DNA from: Vibrio sp. MEBiC08052 | GTDB lineage: Bacteria > Pseudomonadota > Gammaproteobacteria > Enterobacterales > Vibrionaceae | Direction: 5' to 3' | Assembly (NCBI RefSeq): GCF_001506075.1 | Contig: NZ_KQ947475.1 | Location: 3,325,539 to 3,389,538 of the forward strand | DNA: 64,000 nucleotides | Part shown: positions 36,967 to 46,322 of the stretch, in pieces | Position numbering within the stretch: position 1 is the first letter of the stretch | Layout: each line of letters opens with the position of its first letter | The notes under the pieces: generated by a model | Told to the model about the DNA's origin: nothing | The model's database searches: none | Seen by the model: the letters and a program-made list of their open reading frames with translations, nothing else | Position numbers and translations under genes: made by a program

Positions 36967-37585
36967 TTCATTTACCTTTTAATTCATTTCTATAATCTTT
37001 ATCGCAATTAGTTTCGTACTTAAACGAAAAGTATGTAGAATATAGATAAAGGTAATGTCCTTATTTTCATCATTGTCCGTAAATATATGCCAAACATATG
37101 CATCAGCCGATATAATCAAATACATCGGACTCTATCATGATGTCCCAAGACCAATTGCACTCAAATTGTGCAACATTTTCTGCAAAAAAAACCTGACAAA
37201 CATCAAAATTAAAATATTTTTATTAAATTTATAAACTGACCCATCAATTTTAATTTTTATCTTGAAAATTTACTATTTTGTTAAAAATATTCCATTTCCA
37301 TTCCGAGACTTTGATTAATGTTATTTGATGAAAACCATTAAATATAGAATGAATACTATCGCGACTATAAAAATAAATTTCACTTATCATGACCATTTCA
37401 TAAAATCAATTTAAATAATTCTTACCAGATAATCGATCATCAAATTTCCTAATAAATTCATATGAAACATCAGGGGAAATGTATATTTTTCAACTTGCAT
37501 TCACATTCTATAAAATAATGATTAATGTTTAATTCACATTTATTTTATTGTTTCTCTACAAAATATCAGAACAAACGCGTTATAA
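36967..37585. other. AT-rich gene-free region between ansB and ask
   Basis: About 620 bp of strongly AT-rich DNA holding the ansB promoter and the downstream side of the ectoine operon. No coding frame, repeat or RNA structure could be supported. Confidence 0.5.
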
Positions 37586-37618
37586 AAAACCGGATGACAG
37601 TATCTGTCATCCGGTTTT
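37586..37618 (-). terminator. Strong terminator of the ectoine operon
   Basis: AAAACCGGATGACAG and CTGTCATCCGGTTTT form a perfect 15-bp stem with loop TAT, 30 bases beyond the ask stop. On the minus strand it runs into TTTTTTATA. Confidence 0.88.
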
Positions 37619-37647
37619 GGTGTTCTTATGCACATGTTTAATTTATA

Positions 37648-39075
37648 TTAGGCGGCATAACTACTTGCATTTCTTTTAGGACAATTCTCTTCAATCAACA
37701 TTTCATGGAGCAAACAAATCGCCTGATGATAATGTTTATCCTCTACACAAAACTGCACATTGACATTTCTGAGTGACGAATGTACGGCCATCGGCTGAAT
37801 ATTGCCCAGGCCCAATGCAACCATCCCATTTGCCAACACTTCACATGTATCCATAGAAGCACCGATCGCCGAGATCAACGCAACCATTTTGCCCGAAACA
37901 GATGCCGCCGGATAACGTTGTTCTACACTCGCCAGCAAACGGTTCAAACTATCACTCTGCCCATGTAAATAGTAAGTCATCGAGTTGGCATTCATCTCTT
38001 TTCCAATCAGATCAACTTTCGCTTCTGCGATCATCTCTGCCATCTCATAACTCACAGTATCGACCAATCCAACCATTGATTGATCAAATAAATGCAGCGC
38101 AAAAACTTTATCGCGGCCGGCAATGATTTCCACACGACGATTATCCGGATCATGTTCACCTGAAATCCGTGTCCCGGTGTGTTCCGGTTCAAAGGTGTTT
38201 TTCACAATCAATGGAATATTTTTCTGACGCAGTCCCGTCGCTGCATTCGGGTGAATCGCTTCCATACCAAGGTTAGCAAGCTGGTCAGCAACATCAAAGT
38301 TCGTCTCTCCCATCGGACGTACAGCATCTGCGCCCACAATACCCGGATCAGCCGTACTCAGGTGATACTCTTTATGGATAATGGCCTGATCAGCCCCCGT
38401 AATAGCTGCAATTCGACTGAACGTCATCTCACTGTAGCCTCGGTCATACGTTTTCATCAGGCCTTCATCGCAATATGCATAACCAGTAACAATTGGCAAT
38501 TCACATGTCACATCAACGTCTTTAAATGCCTGACGAATGACATCATCCAAACCACCGTGGTGATCTTCATTCCATCCCGACAGATCAATAAAACGAGAGT
38601 TAATCCCGGAATGCTTCAGTTTCAAAACTGTATTATAAGCACTGTGTGCTTCTCCCAAAGAGGACAGAAACTCTCGAATCTGCGGCAGATAACGATTCAG
38701 TGAAAACTGTCCATGCTGGCAGGTATCCATAATATTACGGATACAATTCTTCGCTTCAGACAAACGAGAGCGGATAAACTTATCGGCTCGCAGACGAGAC
38801 ATCGGGTCAGCAAAAATATTCTGGTTGATAAGCATCATCCGTTGCTCTAACTCTTCCATTTTTTCCTGCCACTTCTCACTTCGTTGGGCAATTAACTGAT
38901 AAATACCGGGCTGACCGGTTTTTTTACATTCCAATAACGCATCGGTGATTCCTGAATAAGCAGAAACCACAAAAATACGTTGATAGGGGGTTTCCGGCCG
39001 TAGCAGGATATTTTCCATAACTGCATCAAATGCAGTCATTGATGTACCGCCGATTTTCTCTACGGTGAATGACAT
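37648..39075 (-). CDS. ask: Ectoine-operon aspartokinase (Ask_Ect)
   Basis: Aspartate kinase of 475 residues, the specialised isoform found at the end of many ectABC operons. It makes aspartyl phosphate for aspartate semialdehyde, the EctB substrate. The N-terminus is FTVEKIGGTSMTAFDAV (usual aspartokinase KFGGTS is KIGGTS here). FIDLSGWNEDHHGGLDD and the C-terminal ACT-like segments (GLVDTVSYEMAEMIAEAKVDLIGKEMN, VSGKMVALISAIGASMDTCEVLANGM) are visible. The dedicated isoform is expected to escape lysine/threonine feedback. GGAG precedes the start. Confidence 0.94.
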   Translation of the reverse strand: MSFTVEKIGGTSMTAFDAVMENILLRPETPYQRIFVVSAYSGITDALLECKKTGQPGIYQLIAQRSEKWQEKMEELEQRMMLINQNIFADPMSRLRADKFIRSRLSEAKNCIRNIMDTCQHGQFSLNRYLPQIREFLSSLGEAHSAYNTVLKLKHSGINSRFIDLSGWNEDHHGGLDDVIRQAFKDVDVTCELPIVTGYAYCDEGLMKTYDRGYSEMTFSRIAAITGADQAIIHKEYHLSTADPGIVGADAVRPMGETNFDVADQLANLGMEAIHPNAATGLRQKNIPLIVKNTFEPEHTGTRISGEHDPDNRRVEIIAGRDKVFALHLFDQSMVGLVDTVSYEMAEMIAEAKVDLIGKEMNANSMTYYLHGQSDSLNRLLASVEQRYPAASVSGKMVALISAIGASMDTCEVLANGMVALGLGNIQPMAVHSSLRNVNVQFCVEDKHYHQAICLLHEMLIEENCPKRNASSYAA

Positions 39076-39160
39076 GTTTTCTCCTTGTTATGACCGGACA
39101 GTCTTCAGACTGCCCGGATAGATACATTCCTCCAACATCACAATAAACGTTGACGATGAC

Positions 39161-39544
39161 TTAACTCAGCGGATAAACACCGGATGCATCATGGACTTCT
39201 TGCCCATTCAAAGGCGGGTTGAAGACACAAGCCATCACCATATTCTGTCCGGGATAAGCCCGTAGGTAGTGTTCATCATGCTGATCCAAGATGTATAGCG
39301 TTCCCGGTTCAATCGGGAAAGTCTCCCCACCGACAACTTCAATTTCGCCACTACCGGAGACGCAGTACACGGATTCAAGATGATTCTTATAATGAATATG
39401 TGTTTCGGTATCCTGATAAATCGTCGTAATATGAAATGAGAATCCCATATTGTCATCTTTCAATAACATACGGACACTTTCCCAGTTTTCCGATACCACA
39501 CGTCGCTCACTCTGAATACATTCCTTTAATGTTCTGACAATCAT
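39161..39544 (-). CDS. ectC: L-ectoine synthase
   Basis: Cupin-fold iron-dependent cyclase of 127 residues closing N-gamma-acetyl-diaminobutyrate to ectoine. It starts [23 protein letters not shown]. The metal ligands lie in the cupin strands ([11 protein letters not shown] with its Glu, Tyr in [15 protein letters not shown], and the His of DEHY). Ten bases separate it from ectB upstream. Part of a four-gene operon. Confidence 0.96.
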   Translation of the reverse strand: MIVRTLKECIQSERRVVSENWESVRMLLKDDNMGFSFHITTIYQDTETHIHYKNHLESVYCVSGSGEIEVVGGETFPIEPGTLYILDQHDEHYLRAYPGQNMVMACVFNPPLNGQEVHDASGVYPLS

Positions 39545-39553
39545 AACAATCCC

Positions 39554-40819
39554 TTAAGATGCTTTTTTGATGTATTGCGGGGCTACGGTCTCTGTCGCAC
39601 GCTGGAAGATATCCAGTCCTTCTTTCAGCTCGTCGGAGCTGATCGTCAATGGACAGAAGAACTTCAGAACTTCACCGTCAGGACCGGCTGTTTCGATGAT
39701 CATGCTTTGCTTGAAACATTCCCGGGCAATTTTTTCTGCGACCTCACCGGAAATACATTCCACCCCCTGCATCAACCCACGACCTTTACGTCGTGAAAGC
39801 AACTCAGGATATCGATGGATCATGTTTTCGATAACGTCAGCAACCTCTTGGGCACACTCACCGATGTGATGCTCAAGATCATGGTTGGTCCAATAGGTTT
39901 CAATGGCTTTGGTTGCGGTTACAAATGCATGGTTGTTACCACGAAATGTTCCGTTATGCTCACCGGACTCCCAAACGTCCAGTTCGGGTTTCATCAGTAC
40001 CAGTGACATCGGCAGACCATAACCACTGATCGATTTCGATAACGTCACAATGTCCGGTGTGATGCCGGCAGGTTCAAAACTAAAGAAGGTCCCTGTACGG
40101 CCACACCCGGCCTGAATGTCATCGACAATCAACAAGATTTTGTGGCGCTTACAAAGCGTATTCAAACGTTGCAACCAGCTCTCGGAAGCCACATTGAGTC
40201 CACCTTCACCCTGTACGGTCTCAACCAGTACGGCCGCTGGTTGATCCATTCCTGAAGACCCATCGGTTAACATGGTTTCAAACAGTTTCAAGCCATCTTG
40301 TCCCGCATATCCATCATACGGCAGACGCTGAATGCCATGTAAATGTAGTCCGGCTGCTCCCCGATGATGCTGATTACCGGTCGCGGCAAGCGCACCATAC
40401 GAGCAACCATGGAAACCATTAGTAAAGGCGATAACATTACTGCGCCCAGTCACTTTTCGGGCCAGCTTTAATGCAGCTTCAACCGCATTGGTACCGGTTG
40501 GCCCGGTAAACTGAACTTTATAATCCAGCATACGTGGTCGAAGAATGTGATGTTCAAGTGCCTGTAAAAATTCAGCCTTAGCCTGTGAATACATATCCAG
40601 ACCATGCGTGACACCATCCCGGTCAATATAATCCAGCAATACCTGCTTCAAAATGGCATTGTTATGGCCGTAATTTAATGCACCGGCACCGGATAAAAAA
40701 TCAAGATAGCGGTCACCACGTTCGGAATACAGACAGCTCCCTTTTGCCGTCGCAAACACGACAGGGAAGTGATTGGCATACGATTGTACGTTTGACTCTT
40801 TCTCGTTGAAAATATTCAT
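39554..40819 (-). CDS. ectB: Diaminobutyrate-2-oxoglutarate transaminase
   Basis: PLP aminotransferase of 421 residues that converts aspartate semialdehyde to 2,4-diaminobutyrate, first step of ectoine synthesis. Motifs are FLSGAGALNYGHNN, GPTGTNAVEAALKLARK, VETVQGEGGLN, DDIQAGCGRTGTFFSFE and the PLP lysine in TLSKSISGYGLP. The start MNIFNEKES matches the family; an ATG four codons earlier at 40831 is also possible. Second gene of the operon. Confidence 0.96.
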   Translation of the reverse strand: MNIFNEKESNVQSYANHFPVVFATAKGSCLYSERGDRYLDFLSGAGALNYGHNNAILKQVLLDYIDRDGVTHGLDMYSQAKAEFLQALEHHILRPRMLDYKVQFTGPTGTNAVEAALKLARKVTGRSNVIAFTNGFHGCSYGALAATGNQHHRGAAGLHLHGIQRLPYDGYAGQDGLKLFETMLTDGSSGMDQPAAVLVETVQGEGGLNVASESWLQRLNTLCKRHKILLIVDDIQAGCGRTGTFFSFEPAGITPDIVTLSKSISGYGLPMSLVLMKPELDVWESGEHNGTFRGNNHAFVTATKAIETYWTNHDLEHHIGECAQEVADVIENMIHRYPELLSRRKGRGLMQGVECISGEVAEKIARECFKQSMIIETAGPDGEVLKFFCPLTISSDELKEGLDIFQRATETVAPQYIKKAS

Positions 40820-40940
40820 AATTGAATACATTTCCTTTGTTTGAATTTTCTATGTATGGATTGGGTAAATTGGGCAAACAGACGACAGCAGTCGCTGGAG
40901 TGTACTTGTCACTTCAGGGATTACTTACGTTCAGTCGTCA

Positions 40941-41492
40941 CTACGTCTGTGGTATTGACTCAAGCGGAATGCGATACAGATATTCCGTCTCATGCTGTCC
41001 ATCGAAATGTCGCGTCTCATCGAGGAATGTCGAAACCTGCCCTTGTAGACCGTTAGCACGGTCGAATTTCTTAAATAGGTTCCAAGAGCCCTGATTATCT
41101 CTGGTAATCGTGGTCTCAATCGCTTCGATATCCTGCAAATGCTCTTGAGAAATCAGCTGCTTTAACATATCAAATGCTAAACCTTTCCCTCGAGCAGACG
41201 GATGAACGGCAACCTGCCAGATAAACAGCTCTGAAGGCTTGTCCGGTTTACGATAAGCAGAAATGAATCCCAAAATATCATCTTGCTGTTCAACAAGAAT
41301 GCAAGTTTTTTGGAAATGAATTGACTGTAAAAAATTACAATATGCAGAATTTTCATCCAATGGTGGACACAAACTCACCAATTCGTGAATCCGTTGACCA
41401 TCTGAACGAACGGGGGTTCTAAAAATCCACTGCGAATGATTTCGCTCTAGTGTAGCTCTAGCCATTTCTGACCATGGTATGTTGGTGATCAT
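40941..41492 (-). CDS. ectA: Diaminobutyrate acetyltransferase
   Basis: GNAT enzyme of 183 residues that acetylates 2,4-diaminobutyrate. The acetyl-CoA site is WQVAVHPSARGKGLAFDML and the ectoine-specific end is ETTITRDNQGSWNLFKKFDR followed by GQHETEYLYRI. First gene of the ectA-ectB-ectC-ask operon, 121 bp before ectB. Its upstream region is shared with the divergent Qrr RNA gene. Expression is probably induced by osmotic stress, via CosR-type control in other vibrios (family knowledge). Confidence 0.95.
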   Translation of the reverse strand: MITNIPWSEMARATLERNHSQWIFRTPVRSDGQRIHELVSLCPPLDENSAYCNFLQSIHFQKTCILVEQQDDILGFISAYRKPDKPSELFIWQVAVHPSARGKGLAFDMLKQLISQEHLQDIEAIETTITRDNQGSWNLFKKFDRANGLQGQVSTFLDETRHFDGQHETEYLYRIPLESIPQT

Positions 41493-41740
41493 GACAATGC
41501 CTAATTCTTTTGAACTCTAATTAATTTCCTAAAACACTAACACATGAATTATGCTTATTTCAAGATCAAGTTTAGACAAAAACAGCCAAATCAAATTTAA
41601 TATATTGATTTAAAACAATAAAAATTATAAATTCACAATATAACTTAAGACATCGAATATTTAGATGTATAACAAAATGTTTTTTAATTTATATGAATTT
41701 TCTCTAACAATAATATGACAATGGTATCACTAGCATTTTG

Positions 41741-41775
41741 TTTGCATTTTGCATTTTGCATTTTTAATATGCAAA
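41741..41775 (+). promoter_or_regulatory. LuxO-type enhancer: tandem TTTGCAT repeats
   Basis: Three head-to-tail copies of TTTGCAT (41741-41761) are followed by an inverted copy ATGCAAA (41769-41775). Overlapping matches TTGCATTTTGCAT differ by one base from the LuxO binding consensus TTGCA-W3-TGCAA reported for vibrios. The block lies about 65-95 bp upstream of the sigma-54 promoter of the Qrr gene, the distance expected for an enhancer. Confidence 0.75.
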
Positions 41776-41835
41776 GATAAGGGCTCATATGACTTATTTT
41801 GCCTACAAAACGCACAAAATCGTGGTATTTTGTAG

Positions 41836-41852
41836 TTGGCACGCTTCATGCA
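41836..41852 (+). promoter_or_regulatory. Sigma-54 promoter of the Qrr RNA
   Basis: TTGGCACGCTTCATGCA matches the -24/-12 consensus TTGGCACG-N4-TTGCW almost perfectly, with GG at 41838-41839 and GC at 41850-41851. Transcription would start near 41863, exactly where the Qrr sequence begins. Confidence 0.88.
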
Positions 41853-41862
41853 TTATTTAAAC

Positions 41863-41971
41863 TGACCCTTCTTAAGCCGAGGGTCACCTAGCCAACTGAC
41901 GTTGTTAGTGAATGAATATTTGTTCACAATAAATTACGGCCGGTCACCAATATTGTGGCTGGCTATTTTTT
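41863..41971 (+). ncRNA. qrr: Qrr quorum-regulatory small RNA
   Basis: About 108 nt Hfq-dependent RNA of the Vibrio quorum-sensing circuit, made at low cell density under LuxO-P and sigma-54. It repeats the known Qrr architecture: a 5' stem (TGACCCT.. pairs with AGGGTCA), the conserved pairing region CACCTAGCCAACTGACGT TGTTAGTGAA (41886-41912), an AU-rich linker, and a 3' terminator (GCCGGTCAC with GTGGCTGGC) followed by ATTTTTTTAT. Targets elsewhere are luxR/hapR-type and aphA mRNAs. It is not next to luxOU here, so the genome may hold further qrr copies. Confidence 0.93.
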
Positions 41972-42208
41972 TATCTAAATTTTGTCAGACACCTCACTTT
42001 ATTCGCTATTCAGCCCATTCAATAACACTTTCTTATTTGACGTTTTCACCAAATCTTACAAGACTTTAAAGATGTATCTTCAGATGATATCTCTGAGTAT
42101 GATTGTGCTCATCAGAAAGATTCCGTAGATCCAGCAATGGGAATGGTAAGTGCCGCCGATTAACTTATCTGTATACGACAACTCTGTATACGACAACGAG
42201 ATATAACT

Positions 42209-43735
42209 ATGGCAAACGATGCTCAATTATGGATACCGAGTCCAGAATCTATTCGTTCATCAAACCTTTACCAATTTATTCAACACATCAACATGCAAGG
42301 TGAAGCGCTTGAAGGTTTTGAACAACTTCATCAGTGGTCGGTGACCAACAGTAAACAATTCTGGCTGGAAATATGGCAATACTGTGACGTCATCGGATTC
42401 AGGGGAGATTGTGTCTTCGGTGAAGCAATTGCCAAATGGGATAAATTCATCGCGGCTCGAGATACGCTCTGGTTTCCTCAGGCACAGCTCAATTATGCTG
42501 AAAATTTACTTTCCTATGCATTTCAGGAGCCAGATGCCATTGCTCTCTGGTTTAAAAATGAAAACGGCCAGACAAAAACGCTGACCTGGCAACAACTGTG
42601 TGATCAGGTGTCACTCGTCCAGCAATGGCTGACTCAAAACGGTGTCGAGCGAGGTGATGTTGTTGTTGCTTATCTCCCTCATATACCCGAAACCATTATC
42701 GCTCTGCTGGCAGTCACCAGTCTGGGGGCGATCTGGTCTTCCCTCGCCCCGGAGGATACTGATATTCAAACCGCTATGGCATGTTTTCAGCCACTGCAAC
42801 CCAAAATATTATTCTGTAGCAATGGATATAACAGAGCCGGGGCGACAATCAATACCGAAGAAAATAATCGAAAACTGGTTGATCACCTGACAAGTTTGAT
42901 CAATACATGTCAGATCGAATACTTGCAAACCCCGCAGTTTTCATCCAACTATGTCGATACATTTTCAGACTGGCAGGCGATTCTGGCCAGTTATCTACCC
43001 AGAGGAATCGAGTATGAACGGATCGGCTTTAATGACCCGCTCTTCATTTATCACCACCAGCGACCTTCAGGTAAGAACGAACGAATCATCCATCGTATCG
43101 GGGGGACAATTCTCAATCATTTAAAAGAGCATCAACTCCATTGCAATGTTCAGCCAGGCACTCGCTTACTCAGTCATTGCTCATGCAGTAGCACGACTTT
43201 GCTCTGGCATACGTCAGCACTTGCCAGCGGTGCAACCCTCGTATTTTACGATGGTGCCCCTTTCTTCCCCAATATGAATGCACTATGGTCTCTGGCAGAA
43301 GAATCCAAAAGTAATATCATACATATTTCCTCCGCCTATCTGGAGCATCTACGGGAAGAGGCGTTTTCTCCGGGACATTTCTATACCATAAAGTCTTTAC
43401 AGGCACTAATCGTCAGCGGCGCTATCAACTATCCGCACCTGTTCGAATACATTTATTCCTATATTCAAACCGATATATGCGTGATCCCTGCATCTCAAGA
43501 AGAAGATATTGCAGGTTCTTTTTTGATCGGCCACCCCATGGCTTGCGTGGACAGACAATACATCATGACGCCTACATTAGGGTGTCATGTTCTGATTGAG
43601 GAACAAAATCTACGATGCACAAACAGTTTCCCTAATCAGCCACTCGGTTTTTGGCATGATTCAGGAGAAGATTATTACCGGACCTACTGGCATCAGAATC
43701 GAGGAATGTGGTCACAGCCAGAATACGACAAATAA
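42209..43735 (+). CDS. Degenerate acetoacetyl-CoA-synthetase-like protein
   Basis: Protein of 508 residues aligned by eye to acetoacetyl-CoA synthetase, usually about 650. Shared features are LWIPSPESIRSSNLYQF, WFPQAQLNYAENLL, WQQLCDQVSLVQQWLTQNGVERGDVVVAYLPHIPETIIALLAVTSLGAIWSSLAPE and the late GFWHDSGEDYY. The ATP-binding P-loop, normally YSSGTTGxPK, has become YHHQRPSGKNERI, and the SGGTD-like motif reads ASQEEDI. The C-terminal domain with the catalytic lysine is missing. It is an intact reading frame, so it looks like a pseudoenzyme rather than decaying DNA. It follows Qrr with no obvious strong ribosome site. Confidence 0.75.
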   Translation: MANDAQLWIPSPESIRSSNLYQFIQHINMQGEALEGFEQLHQWSVTNSKQFWLEIWQYCDVIGFRGDCVFGEAIAKWDKFIAARDTLWFPQAQLNYAENLLSYAFQEPDAIALWFKNENGQTKTLTWQQLCDQVSLVQQWLTQNGVERGDVVVAYLPHIPETIIALLAVTSLGAIWSSLAPEDTDIQTAMACFQPLQPKILFCSNGYNRAGATINTEENNRKLVDHLTSLINTCQIEYLQTPQFSSNYVDTFSDWQAILASYLPRGIEYERIGFNDPLFIYHHQRPSGKNERIIHRIGGTILNHLKEHQLHCNVQPGTRLLSHCSCSSTTLLWHTSALASGATLVFYDGAPFFPNMNALWSLAEESKSNIIHISSAYLEHLREEAFSPGHFYTIKSLQALIVSGAINYPHLFEYIYSYIQTDICVIPASQEEDIAGSFLIGHPMACVDRQYIMTPTLGCHVLIEEQNLRCTNSFPNQPLGFWHDSGEDYYRTYWHQNRGMWSQPEYDK

Positions 43736-43760
43736 TCCGCTATATTCATCTGCAGTAAAA

Positions 43761-43791
43761 AATAAGGGCCTGTCTGAGACAGGCCCTTATT
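43761..43791 (+). terminator. Terminator after the synthetase-like gene
   Basis: AATAAGGGCCTGTC and GACAGGCCCTTATT form a perfect 14-bp stem with loop TGA, followed by TATGCTTTATTATATTTTTTT. Confidence 0.85.
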
Positions 43792-44030
43792 TATGCTTTA
43801 TTATATTTTTTTCGTTTCAGCCAGCGTTGTTAGTCACCGCGCTTATTACTGATACTTGCAACTGACGTTATCAGCTTTAATCTTTATCAAGCAGTTGGGT
43901 TATTAAACGTGACTTCTTACAAAAAATATGTGAATTACATCAAAAAAATGCCACCAAACAAAAAACAATTGTGACATTGTGTGCAATTCACACCAATTCA
44001 TTTAGTTAAGAATTTATTGTATTGTTTTCA

Positions 44031-44843
44031 TCATTTTTCTGAATGAATAAGACGAATGAAATGATGGATTCTCGCTTGCTGGCGGCGAATAGACTGAGCG
44101 ACGACCATAGGGAAAATCTGGTTCACCCGTACAAACAGTTTTTCCGGCCAACCAATCCAACGAGATGCTGTTTCATGTTTTAAGGACTCGATAACCAGTT
44201 TTGCAACTACCTGCGGCGAGTCACTACGGTTTCCGAGTTCCTGATTCATCTGTTTTATCAGCGGCGAATTCAAATCTGTATCCGTTGCCCGGGGCGCAAC
44301 ATACAGTACCCGGATTCCGGAACCATCCAATTCCCGATCCAGCGCTTCACTGAAGCGGTACATTCCTGCTTTGGCACCACAGTAAACGGTATAACCCGGA
44401 TAACCGATGCCCCCGAATGCCGAACCGATATTCAAAATAATGCCCGGACGATTCAACCAATTCAGAGCCATTTGACTCACTAACATCGGTGCTAACAGAT
44501 TCACGTTCAGTTCCTGCTGTATGGATGCAACTGTACGATTGACGAGAACGTTAAATTCATTCACACCCGCATTATTGATCACGATATCGATTCCCTCGCC
44601 AGACTGATTCAACTGATTGCCAGCATGATTTAATCGTTCCAGATCCGCTTCGCAAGTGAGATCGGCAGAAAATACAACATGTTTTTCTGGTTCAGAAAGG
44701 GTGGCTCTGACTGCTTCTAATTTCTCGTGATTTCGTCCGACCAAAAACAGATGCGCACCCGCAGATGCCAGCTCAGTCGCCATCGCATGACCGATACCGC
44801 CCGAGGCTCCCGTCAACAAAACACGTTTACGCTGCAAATCCAT
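44031..44843 (-). CDS. Short-chain dehydrogenase/reductase
   Basis: NAD(P)-dependent oxidoreductase of 270 residues. Motifs are the cofactor loop TGASGGIGHAM, NNAG, the catalytic serine region IGSAFGG and YCGAK with Tyr and Lys in place. A C-terminal extension (FVRVNQIFPMVVAQSIRRQQARIHHF) could form an amphipathic membrane-binding helix. AAGGAAC precedes the ATG at 44843. It is the last gene of a seven-gene minus-strand cluster, 65 bp after the sensor kinase. Confidence 0.9.
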   Translation of the reverse strand: MDLQRKRVLLTGASGGIGHAMATELASAGAHLFLVGRNHEKLEAVRATLSEPEKHVVFSADLTCEADLERLNHAGNQLNQSGEGIDIVINNAGVNEFNVLVNRTVASIQQELNVNLLAPMLVSQMALNWLNRPGIILNIGSAFGGIGYPGYTVYCGAKAGMYRFSEALDRELDGSGIRVLYVAPRATDTDLNSPLIKQMNQELGNRSDSPQVVAKLVIESLKHETASRWIGWPEKLFVRVNQIFPMVVAQSIRRQQARIHHFIRLIHSEK

Positions 44844-44908
44844 ACCCAATGTTCCTTATATTATTTCGTCTCTTTGCTACTTCTTTTTTCTTTCGACAAA
44901 AAAGAAGA

Positions 44909-46315
44909 CTAAAGCTCATGCTGATTTTTCATTAATGACACCAAAAATGTATTGGCCTGATTCTCTCGGGGCAGCAGTTCAACCGTCCCATAATGCAGCT
45001 TAACGATATCTCTGGTGATCGACAGCCCTAATCCTGCACCATCACCTCTTTCCCGATTTGAACGATAAAAACTTTCAAACAATTTTTCACGGGCTTCTGC
45101 AGTAAGATCTTCACCGGTATCGGAGACATAAACCTGCACCTTATCCGGCAAATCTTTCAGCGTAACCATAATCTGTTGCCCCTCACCAGCATAGCGAATG
45201 GCATTATCAATCAGGTTACTCAGTAGAATCCCCAGTAATGATTCATCTCCGGGAATCTGACAGTCATCCCCAATCAGTGACATCTCTTGCTTATTCCGTA
45301 ATGCCAGCGGAGCGAGTTCTCCCATGACATATTGAACTAAGCGTTTTAAATTAATCTCAACCCGTTCCATACTGTGAATATTTTCAACCCGGGCTAAAGT
45401 GAGCAACTGTTGAATCAGACGATCGGAACGTTCAATGCCTCGCAAAATATTGTGTAAGTCAGTATGTAAATCCTCTTCCCGCTCACTGTTTAATGCGTTT
45501 TCAGCATTCAATCGCAACACGGCTAACGGTGTTTTTAACTCGTGAGCCGCCATACCGGTAAAACGTTTTTCTCGTTTCCACGCACTATCCAGCTCAGCAA
45601 GCAATCGGTTTAAGGTTGTCACAAGCGATGACAACTCGGTGGTATCGAGCCCGACAGTCACAGAATCGAGCTTACTCACACTCCGCCGGGAAATGGCCTG
45701 TTGCAATTCGGTAATCGGGGCAAAGTGGCGATCAATCAAAAAGTACAACACCAGTGCTAAACAGGGGATCAGCACCAACTGTGGCACCAGCGTGGAAAAT
45801 GCCAGTTCAGTGATCATTTCATTGCGAACGGCTTGCTGCTCCGCAATAATAATGTACTCAGAATGCTGCGAATTATTGCGTTTTAAGGGAAGTTGGAAAT
45901 ACCGCCACTCCTTGCCCGCTATCTCAACATAGCCAAATCCGGAATAAGTAGGATCATGCACGATCACATGATTACGTAGGTGCGAACCCCAGACGACTTT
46001 GCCATCCCGATATAACTGAATCAGTAATTTCTGTTCATATGGATGCCCATAAGCGGTTGCTTCATCATCACTATGTGCATCTCGGATGTTTTGCATCCAG
46101 CTATCTAGCTGACTGACATTTTCAGAACTCACCCGTAGCGAGCCGGAATCCGGCAGACTTAATAAAAAGAGTTTGGCCGTCTGTCCTAACCGTGCATCAT
46201 AAACTTCCAGAATTTCATGATGTGACGAGCTATAGCTGAAAAACAATGAAATAAGAATAAACACCGAAGAAAGCGCAATCATCGACAACGTAATACGCTT
46301 TTTTATAGAATACAT
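44909..46315 (-). CDS. Sensor histidine kinase (QseC/PmrB-like)
   Basis: Membrane kinase of 468 residues. Helix 1 (ITLSMIALSSVFILISLFFSY), a periplasmic domain of about 130 residues, helix 2 (LVPQLVLIPCLALVLYFLI), a HAMP-like linker, the H-box MAAHELKTPLAVLRL, the N-box NLIDNAIRYA and the ATP lid GDGAGLGLSI are visible. The G1 box is SDTGED, a slight departure from DxGxG. The ATG at 46315 is preferred over a TTG six codons earlier. It follows its response regulator with a 7-base gap. Signal unknown. Confidence 0.92.
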   Translation of the reverse strand: MYSIKKRITLSMIALSSVFILISLFFSYSSSHHEILEVYDARLGQTAKLFLLSLPDSGSLRVSSENVSQLDSWMQNIRDAHSDDEATAYGHPYEQKLLIQLYRDGKVVWGSHLRNHVIVHDPTYSGFGYVEIAGKEWRYFQLPLKRNNSQHSEYIIIAEQQAVRNEMITELAFSTLVPQLVLIPCLALVLYFLIDRHFAPITELQQAISRRSVSKLDSVTVGLDTTELSSLVTTLNRLLAELDSAWKREKRFTGMAAHELKTPLAVLRLNAENALNSEREEDLHTDLHNILRGIERSDRLIQQLLTLARVENIHSMERVEINLKRLVQYVMGELAPLALRNKQEMSLIGDDCQIPGDESLLGILLSNLIDNAIRYAGEGQQIMVTLKDLPDKVQVYVSDTGEDLTAEAREKLFESFYRSNRERGDGAGLGLSITRDIVKLHYGTVELLPRENQANTFLVSLMKNQHEL

Positions 46316-46322
46316 TTTTTTA

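Noticed and set aside
38179..38703. 174-codon plus-strand frame inside ask
   Set aside because: Antisense shadow of the aspartokinase gene, whose own product is fully recognisable.
43955..44000. CRP-like site (GTGTGCAATTCACAC)
   Set aside because: Palindrome spacing is five bases rather than the six of the CRP consensus, and it sits past a terminator between two gene ends.
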